Source: Micropterix aruncella (Eukaryota > Arthropoda > Insecta > Lepidoptera > Micropterigidae). From it: a DNA stretch of 64,000 nt. The stretch spans positions 2,227,884 to 2,291,883 of the forward strand of contig OX155980.1 in the NCBI GenBank assembly GCA_944548615.1. The letters run 5' to 3'. This document shows positions 56,380 to 64,000 of this stretch, one piece after another. A program made the position numbers and the translations under genes. Numbering within the stretch: position 1 is the stretch's first letter; each line of letters begins with the position of its first letter. The notes under the pieces were generated by a model. It searched no databases. It was not told the DNA's origin and worked only from the letters and a program-made list of their open reading frames with translations.

Positions 56380-56885
56380 GTCGACTAAAACGAGCAAACC
56401 CGTCACCTCAGGAATTTTAAACGAAATTTGATCGTTCTGACTCCCGTGAGGTGAGCGCTGAAGACGTAGGACAATTCTGCCTTAGAACAGGCCTAGGCCT
56501 AGTTAGGCGACTGTGTCAATCATAAAAATAATGTCGCATCAATTTCTTGCTAACATCTTAATCAAATATGACATTAATTTTTTACTAGATGTGTTACTAC
56601 TAAATAAATAAATAAATGGCAATCCACCGTCAAGCTCCGCCACATCCGTAAGAGGCCAAGGCCTTAACCGCGAAATAGCCAGGTTACAGTTGCAACCAGA
56701 TTGCAACTAACAGTTGCAACCAGATTACTCCGATCTCACGACTGGTTACGAGTTCGAAGTCGCTTGCGCGGAACTCTGACTTAAGTAGCGGTGAAGCCGT
56801 GTCTACCGAATCTATCGCGGACCTCGGCATCCTTTACCCGGCTTTTCACCCGAAATCGGGTAGCCGATGGTCCTAGTCATGCAGT
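56380..56885 (-). repeat. GC-rich modular repeat, subfamily A, split by a short insertion
   Basis: The tail begins AGTTGTCGACTAAAACGAGC. It is interrupted at 56477-56620 by sequence starting TGCCTTAGAACAGGCCTAGG and ending in (AAAT)n, with ACAAT/CAAT on the two sides as a possible small duplication. The centre then resumes at CCACCGTCAAGCTCC. The insertion carries the CCTAGTTAGG motif dispersed at 18390, 38630 and 50540, so it is a small mobile repeat with an (AAAT)n tail. Confidence 0.85.
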
Positions 56886-58087
56886 CTGGCACCAAAATTA
56901 ACTAATAGGTATACTGTCAAAAATTGCAACCATTGGAGGATAAGCTCGTGATATGATTAAACAACTGAGCCAAGATTTCTAAGTTTTCTGAAATAAAGTA
57001 AATAACCAAGTACATCTCGAAATACAGACAACAAAGAAAACAATATAATGATTGTATTAAATGAGAGATATGGAATAATTCATGAGAGATATTGAAAAAG
57101 GGGCACATTTTATTTAATATATATATATATATATATATCAAATCTCTGTTTAATTAATTATTAGTCGGTCGAATATCTTTCATGAGGTGAACACAAACGC
57201 TCCATGTCAGTCAATCATCGAACCGCATCACTCAATATAGAGGGCTTCACTTGGCGAGGACGTAAAGAAAGAGATAAAACTGAGATCCTATCTCCCCTAT
57301 ACCACCTAGAGTAGTCTGAATATACTGAGGGTGGGTGTGGTAAGATGCCAAACCAATCTCGTTCGCTGGGTCTACAATGAGAACCCAATAAGCAACTGCG
57401 GAACGCTGCAGAATGAAGACAACCTCCGATCCTGCCTGCAACTGTCAACCCAACATACACTAGAACCTACACAAGACAAACGATAAGGCCATTCAGTCCG
57501 CATATTTTTGAAGAGACTTGCCGTAACCTGGTCCGGCTATGTTAACGAACAAACGAATTATTAGAAGTTTAAAACACCGTCGAAAGTTCCATCGGACCTC
57601 GAGTGAGATGTATATTATAGACTGCTTTGAATTAGATTATCTCTAAAAACCACAAATAAATGTCCTCTAGTAGAGATGACATCCTTTGCTTTGTTTTTGT
57701 TTATTTTACTACCCCACGTCATACAATAAATCAATAATAGTAATCTGATCCGTAATAAACAACCCAAGAAAAACCTCTATCTTCCGTAAGTGACAACGAA
57801 ACCATCAATGTTGTTATGGAGATTAGAAGTAAGGCAGGCGAGGCGCAATCTCTATCATTCTATTTGTAGTATGCCATTTAAAGTAGTTCATAAAGCTGAG
57901 GATAGCATGGTTCGCATTTCAGGATTTGATATTCCTTTTCGTTTTTTGTTCGATTAAAACACTGTTTGTAGAAACATTAGCGTATTTTTTAAAATCTTCC
58001 ATTCTCACTGCATAAAATGTTACTATAACACAAACCATAATTATTAAATAGCTTTTATGTTATGATATTACTTATTGATGTTATACA
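56886..58087. other. Unassigned; contains a short TA run and an unidentified frame
   Basis: (TA)n at 57117-57138. The minus frame 57441-57247 (containing VAYWVLIVDPANEIGLASYH) has protein-like composition but no family I recognise. The rest is AT-rich. Confidence 0.35.
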
Positions 58088-58810
58088 CAGGTTGGGCAAA
58101 AATTCCCTTTCAATTTTAAAACAGTAAAAACTTTAAACCAAGTGATTAAAACAAAAAAAAGTAAATCATCTATTAATTCATGTAATTTTTACATTAGATG
58201 TTTAAAAATAATATAGGTTAAGTGTCCGCCTTTTACATTATTTTACGCATGGGCTTTTTTCATGGTATTTTGCATTGGTTCATGAAGTGTTCCAGGTGTT
58301 ATTTACGCGATTTCTGCTGGAATGCCATCTATGAACTCCTGTAAATTCCGTAGCTTGTTGATGTAGAGCTAGCTTTACAGAAAAAAGTCTAGAGCCGTCA
58401 GATCACGTGATCGCGGCTGCCATATCTCAAGTCTTACAACAAGTTCATCGACGCAAAATACCAGGTCACCGGAGTGGATTTGTTGGACTAGCTGGATGTT
58501 GTAGGGGTAAAGGTGCAAATATTTTTCCGAAAACCGACAAATCGTGTCTATCGGTATAGCCAAAAGTGTAGAACGTCGTCGGGTTGATGATTTAGGACTA
58601 CCTGCAACACTTTGCCTAACTAGCTCGATGTTTCCGGCCCATCACCTAGAACGAGGTCTGCCCGTACGTCTCACATCTCCAACGCTCCCATATCGCTCAA
58701 ATTTGAGCCACTACAAAACGAATGGTGGGAGCTGTTCGAGCATTGTAAACTCCATAAAATTACCGGTAGGTACGTGGAGTAACAGATTACCGAGCGACCG
58801 TTTCAAAGTT
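58088..58810 (-). pseudogene. Tc/mariner-like transposase relic with collapsed interior
   Basis: Minus strand: a helix-turn-helix region of the DUF4817 kind (VRQSVAGSPKSSTRRRSTLL, then IDTICRFSEKYLHLYPYNIQL) is followed within 30 residues by WQPRSRDLTALDFFL, which is the last catalytic block (PRSPDLT.LDFFLWG in the family). The central catalytic domain, around 150 residues, is deleted. 58088-58115 (GGTTGGGCAAAAATTCCCTT) looks like the element's terminal repeat. Confidence 0.7.
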
Positions 58811-59929
58811 TAAAGTTCAAATTTTCTTTAATTCCAAAAACCCCGCAATGGTATAGAACTTAAAATTAATACATACATACATTATCATTCTTATTTTAAT
58901 CATATATATGGAAATAAAAAAAACAATCCCATTATAATTCTCAACGCCAATAAACTATACAAACTCAACCATTACATTACATTACAATTTCGTCGTGTCC
59001 AATTGACGGCTAAAGACCGCTCTTGTACGTGTCAAAATAATTGGGTTCGGTAGTAAGTTTCGTTACTACTCTTTACTGAACATACATAGGTAGTCAAGAA
59101 TTAACTACTAGATTGTCAAACTACAAATATAAATAATCAAAATAGAAGCCTAATATTTAAAGTAGTTAGTAATTCCAAAAGATACGTAGTAAAATTATTC
59201 ATCGTAATATTCAAATTGTCAGTTAAATGATATATAATCAAATTGAATCTACGTTATGCATTTTAAACTGAAAGTACAGATATAAGATAGAAAGTACAGA
59301 TAGAAAGTTTTTGAAATAAACAAAGGAGGATTTTTTATTTAATACCTGTTTTTTTTAACTTGGAACTGAAAGCCGCTAAGTACTTGGATCTTATCTCCGC
59401 TTAGATCATTTCACATTTCTGTAGCTCCATAGGCGAATGTACGCTCTATGATTTATGCCTGAATATTAAATTAAAGCCAAGTTATCGTTGAGGTGAGTCC
59501 ATTTTATTAGGAGCTTACTTCTTACGCGTTTTGTATTTAGGAAATGATTGGACTTCCACCTGGTATGACGATATGCAAACCGCAATATTATTTTATTTAT
59601 TTAATTTTATTTTATTTGGTTATCAAACAGCGTTTATACATAACAAATACAAAATATAACAATAAAACTATGACTAATTATATATTAACACTATCTATCT
59701 ATAATGTGTACAGTACATATCTTCGTTATTATACCTTATTTATATATACATTTTTTAGCATTGATTTAATATTATAGAAAATGAAAAAGAACAAAAAACA
59801 AATGAAAATTAAATTTTACATTGAGGTTATAAACAGTAATAATTACGTTATACCAAAGATAAGATGTTGTTAAAAAAAAAATACAAAAACAAAAAATTAC
59901 AAAAAAGCTATTCATGTAAACTGTTCAAG
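58811..59929. other. AT-rich stretch, nothing identified
   Basis: Contains AAAGACCGCTCTTGTACGTG near 59010, whose inverted relative occurs near 44810 (CACGTCCAAGAGCGC), suggesting a dispersed repeat. A 77-codon frame at 59544 has no support. Confidence 0.4.
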
Positions 59930-60240
59930 CGTCATTAAATGAAATACGGGGGACGAAGGACTGATAAGATTTTTTAATGGTTTTCTTAAAGTGACTTTTA
60001 ACTGATGAAAAAATATCAATGTACCCTAACCTATCGTTATACGTTGTCATAGCTCTGTTTATTAGGGAATGCTTCGTGTAATTAGAGTTATATCTCTTTA
60101 TATAAAACAGATTCGGATTCCGAGTAATGCGAGGAGCCAGAATGGATATCTTTTCGACCAGATACGCAGAGAAACATCATATCGCAAGTTGTACGCCTAT
60201 CTTCAAGAGTATCGAGTTTGAAAAGAGCTACTTTATTGTT
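59930..60240 (-). pseudogene. LINE ORF2 C-terminal fragment
   Basis: On the minus strand, in pieces: LALLGIRICFI / RYNSNYTKHSLINRAMTTYN, then DRLGYIDIFSSVKSHFKKTI. RY.......S...R....YN.......D.F is a common terminal pattern of insect LINEs (with the catalytic domain missing). Low identity and frame breaks. Confidence 0.55.
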
Positions 60241-60596
60241 TTACATATTGCTATACATAATGTTCACTAAATAGCGCTATTGGAGGGCGATTGTATGTGG
60301 CAGTGCCATTAGAGTTGCGCCATTATCCCGTCGCGAGTTCTGTGTGGTTATTTTGGAAAAGTCCTTTTGGGCGACGCTGGCATCCTTTGCCAATTGTGCA
60401 TTTGCGAAGCTCCATTGTCGGTAGACGCGACGCGGGTAAAAAGACAAGGAAAACATCTTTGAGAAAGACGAAAAGACGACTCATACGACAACATTCCCTA
60501 ACTCTTTATATGAGTCTTTCCACTCACTTCTATCAAACAAGAACCAACGTTTATTTAGTTTTATTTTAACTATAGCCAAATTGCTTTATTTACACA

Positions 60597-60780
60597 GTTC
60601 GGTGGCATAGTGATTAGGTCGTCGGATCTTAGATGGTAAGGTTACGGGTTTGATTCCCGGCTGGGTCATTATTTTTCTATTTTTTGAAGAAATTACTTTC
60701 TCACGCCGAAAATTGCGCACGCGATGCGCTAGGTTAGAACGAATGACCTCTAAAGGGACTTATAAAAAAAAAAAAAAAAA
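60597..60780 (+). mobile_element. tRNA-headed SINE, copy 3
   Basis: Head GGTGGCATAGTGATTAGGTC (box A) and GGGTTTGATTCCCGGCTGGG (box B-like), spaced about 33 bases. Plus orientation, short body, then a run of about 24 A near 60764. Related to the SINE copies at 4.2 and 15.2 kb by its head. 60241-60596 is unassigned. Confidence 0.75.
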
Positions 60781-60785
60781 AAAAA

Positions 60786-60990
60786 ACAATACGCCCCACC
60801 CAATGCTATCGTGCTCGGCGTCTCCGTGCGCCCCGTCGTCGGGCGGTTCTTTTCGCATCGGGGGGTTTCGGCGGTGAGACGCACCGTTTCGGAGATATCG
60901 GCGAAAAAGCGCAAAATGTGTTCTCCCTTCGAAGCTCTCTTCGGCGTATCGCGCGATACTTATGCGCAATACTTACTAATATTGTTGATT
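60786..60990. other. GC-rich block of unknown origin
   Basis: CpG-rich sequence (GCCCCGTCGTCGGGCGGTTC) with short frames on both strands; nothing recognised. 60991-61260 is AT-rich. Confidence 0.35.
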
Positions 60991-61260
60991 TTTATTGATT
61001 GTCCTAAGATAATATACCCGCCCATTGTAAAGTTTCACAATTAAGAGTTATAACAATGTACATATTTTAAAAATAAGTTTGTAAATTCAAATTATATTAA
61101 TAATTATAATATATTTAAATGATGATAAAGTAAAGAAGGGTATACATTTATTCACACTCCCCGCTGACCCATCAGAGGCAATTATGACTTAAAAAACTAA
61201 TAAAACATCTTGTGATTACGTAGACAAGTATAAGTTTTGTTAAATTTACTGACTATGTAG

Positions 61261-63270
61261 TTGGTAGGGAGCTAATGGGCCCTTGATAAATTGGCCAGGA
61301 AGACCCATTTGTTCGGGGTCGGCCACACTCACGCGTCAACACCCACAAATTGCCTCCATGCACAAAGTGCGAGCCCGAGTAGGACTCTGGCCTAAGGGCT
61401 AGTTTCCCCCATGAGTCAATCTTCTGGCGCTCCTGGACGGTTTGTGCATTCTGCCTAACAGTCGGGGGAGTCTGGAAACAGTACTGTCTCATATAGACCG
61501 GGAGTAATTGTTGACCTTACGGCGACTGCCCTGACAAGACTATCAGCGACCCGATTCCGGGTGAAGAGCCGGGCAAATGATGCCGTGATCCGCGATAGAT
61601 TCGGTTGACACCGTTTCACCGCTACGTAAGAGAGAGGACCGCGCAAGCGACCTTGAACTCGTAACCAGTCGGGAGACCGGAGTAATCTGGTTGCAACTGG
61701 AAGTAAGGGCGCGAGTGTCGGCCCGCAGGGTAACATACCTGGCTATCTCGCGGATAAGGCGTTGGCCTCTTACGGGCATGTGGCGGAGCTTGGCGGTGGA
61801 TTGTTTTATCCTCTCCACAACGATCCAATTTCGTTAAAACTTCCTGAGGTGACCATGTAGTTAGCGGCCATGAAGCTACTGACATAGGTAGCGAACAGTT
61901 TCGTGCAGCTTGGGCCATAAGACCTATTGTGTTTCCAGGTAGGTCCAAAAAGGCGATTTAGCTCCTATTCAGTAGCCTCCTCGTCTGGAGGAAAGTACCC
62001 CGGAAAGGACTCCCGTGTCTCAGGCTTCGCGGCTGGTAGATTGGTTTCTCCTGGGGGGGCGCCTCCCGGCGCTACTGGACTATTTGCGCTCCATGCGGCG
62101 TCAGCCAATCGGTTGAGCACTCTGACTAATTACTGAAGGAGTGTGGGGACTATGGAAGTATACTGTGTCCTAATTGGGAGTAAATGGGCCCTTGCTGAGT
62201 TGGCCACGAAGACCCATTCTGTTCAGGGTTGGTCACACTCACGGGTCAACACCTATCCGACGGCCTCCACGCATGAAGTGCGATCCTATGTAGGACTCTG
62301 GCCTTATGGTTAGTTTCCCCTGGGAAGCAACCTTCTGGCGCTCCTGGACGGTCTGCGCACCGTGCGGGGTAAGCCAATCGACTGTGCACTCTGACTAACA
62401 GTCGGGGGAGTCTGGAAGCAGTACTGTTTCCTATAGAGCGAGGGTGGTTGCGGACCTTACGGCGACTGCTCTTGAAACGACAATCGGCTATCCGATCCTG
62501 GGTGAACAGCCGGGCAAAGGACGCTGTGGTCAGCGATAGATTCGGTAAACAACGTTTCACCGCTTCGTAAGGGACAGGACCGCGCAAGCGACCTCGAACT
62601 CGTAACAAATCGAGCGACTGGAGTGATCTGGTAACAATTGGGCGTGAGTGTAAGGGCGTGAGTGTAAGCCCGCCGGGTAACACTCCTGGCTATCTCGCGG
62701 TTAAGGCGTTGGCCTATTACGGGCGTGTGGCGTAGCTAGATGGTAAACTGTTTCGTCCTCAAGTCTTCTACGCTCACTCCAGGGAGATAGAACGACTAAT
62801 CGTTAAAACTTCCTGAGGTGACGGGCTCGCCCGCTGTAGTCGACAACACCCAAGTTGTTGTCATGCCACTATTGAAACGACCTATAGGGCACCCGATCCC
62901 GTGTGGCACTACGTACAAAGGACGTCAAGGTCTTCGGTAAATTAAAATTTAAAAACCAGGTAGAGGCCGCGCAAGCGATTTCTGACCTGTAACCAGTAGA
63001 GAGGACGGTGGTATCCCAAAGGATAATTCCAGACGGAAATATCCTTTTAAAACTGATAGTTAGGGGGCTAGGCTGCCCGCTGAGTACCTTTCCCGGTGCC
63101 TCGCCGTAAGGCATTGGCCTATAACGCTCATGATGACTTAGCTAGACCGTAGATTTGTATCGTTTCTAAGAGATATAGTTACGTTCATCTCACGGGAGAT
63201 AGAACGATAATTATCGCTTAAGCTTCCTGAGGTGAAGGGTTCGTCCCGCTGTAGTTGACAACCCAAGTTG
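61261..63270 (+). repeat. GC-rich modular repeat, alternating A-B-A-B array
   Basis: All plus. 61261-61855 is A (leading, centre, tail truncated at GAGGTGACCATG). 61880-62160 is a B leading module plus the start of its centre, with GCACTCTGACTAATTACTG at 62118. 62168-62850 is a complete A unit, junction GCACTCTGACTAACAGTCGG at 62386. 62866-63270 is B centre + tail ending CCGCTGTAGTTGACAACC. This is the most orderly array in the window and suggests A and B may once have formed one higher-order unit. Confidence 0.9.
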
Positions 63271-63599
63271 ATCATGTAATTTATCCTTTATTGGCAGTTT
63301 TCATAATGAGCCAAATATCAACAGTGATATTGGCAGCCTGCCTAATATAATATTAAGTCAGATAAATCTCGCGATAACAACGACATTTTTTTATCACATA
63401 TATCGCTAGCGCCATCAATATCTAAAAATAACACTTGTATAGTGGATTTTCTGGTCAATGTCCCTTCGCCATATACGGTAATTTAACACATACGGCCTTT
63501 TAAAATTAATTTGTCGATCTGACTAAATGCAATTTCATTTTGTGATCAGCAGATTTGCTCCATAAAAGGTCCATAATATGGCTACATTTAAAATTACAC

Positions 63600-63842
63600 T
63601 AGTAAATAATATTTATTTATTTTTATTTATTCTATTTATCCCTAGTATTATATGATTAAATTTCCTATAGTATATTTTACATGATTTAGGCGTACATACA
63701 AAACGTAGAACCCTGGAAATTTACTAAAGGTGCGGCTTCGGCAGGATTTTATCACCTCACTAGGCATAGCCTGTATTGAGGTGATATTTAGTACTGCCTA
63801 ATCTTGGGAAATCCTACAAGTGTATATTCCAAAACTGTTATA
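63600..63842 (-). mobile_element. LINE 3' UTR fragment with conserved hairpin
   Basis: Contains a stem-loop at 63751-63785 (ATCACCTCA...TGAGGTGAT, inner AGGC-ATA-GCCT) matching the one in the LINE fragment at 52296-52985. A (TTTAT)n stretch at 63612-63640 may be its tail. No coding part is visible. 63271-63599 has no recognised feature. Confidence 0.55.

Positions 63843-63930
<88 letters not shown>
63843..63930. repeat. (TA)n tract, open-ended at assembly gap
   Basis: TA dinucleotide array running into N (63931-64000). Confidence 0.98.
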
Positions 63931-64000
63931 NNNNNNNNNNNNNNNNNNNNNNNNNNNNNNNNNNNNNNNNNNNNNNNNNNNNNNNNNNNNNNNNNNNNNN

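Overview
The window looks like insect, most probably lepidopteran, repeat-rich or heterochromatic DNA. The main pointer is a short non-autonomous Helitron (51888-52103) whose ends match the classic butterfly and moth type as I remember it. Other support is the dense mix of decayed R1-clade and other LINEs, Penelope-like elements, mariner, piggyBac and pogo relics, and tRNA-headed SINEs. I see no convincing host gene. Nearly every supportable coding region is a transposon protein or a fragment of one. Two N gaps (33177-33376 and 63931-64000) both follow (TA)n tracts.

Layout. 1-4110 (minus): R1-clade LINE with endonuclease, reverse transcriptase and zinc-knuckle ORF1, apparently interrupted by a GC-rich repeat. 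4.2-10.1 kb: SINE, piggyBac relic, two copies of a palindromic MITE, and a pogo-like element holding a MITE and a LINE tail. 11.6-13.7 kb: second R1 LINE copy (plus) split by a Penelope-like insertion with a 13-bp target duplication. 14.2-20 kb: more MITE and SINE copies, GC-rich repeats, and a Helitron carrying a 9-bp satellite. 21-27 kb: mariner relic, foldback element, LINE fragments. 27.7-33.2 kb: two tandem copies of a Penelope-like element separated and followed by (TA)n, the second with a 709-codon open frame. 35.7-37.7 kb: densest GC-rich repeat cluster. 41.5-43.2 kb: a 1.7-kb inverted-repeat element holding a DUF7869-like coding relic. 43.4-44.1 kb: TTAA-flanked element. 46.3-47.1 kb: restriction-like-endonuclease end of another LINE. 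48-56.9 kb and 61.3-63.3 kb: GC-rich repeat subfamilies A and B, a 1-kb direct duplication, a Helitron and LINE tails.

The most unusual items are: (1) an unclassified modular GC-rich repeat family, about 15 copies, rearranged repeatedly at one 12-bp motif; (2) the DUF7869-like inverted-repeat element; (3) hammerhead-ribozyme-like cores with a covarying stem downstream of both Penelope copies; (4) a two-part hairpin with compensatory changes in the 3' regions of LINE copies. All family names come from motif recognition by eye; no database search was possible.
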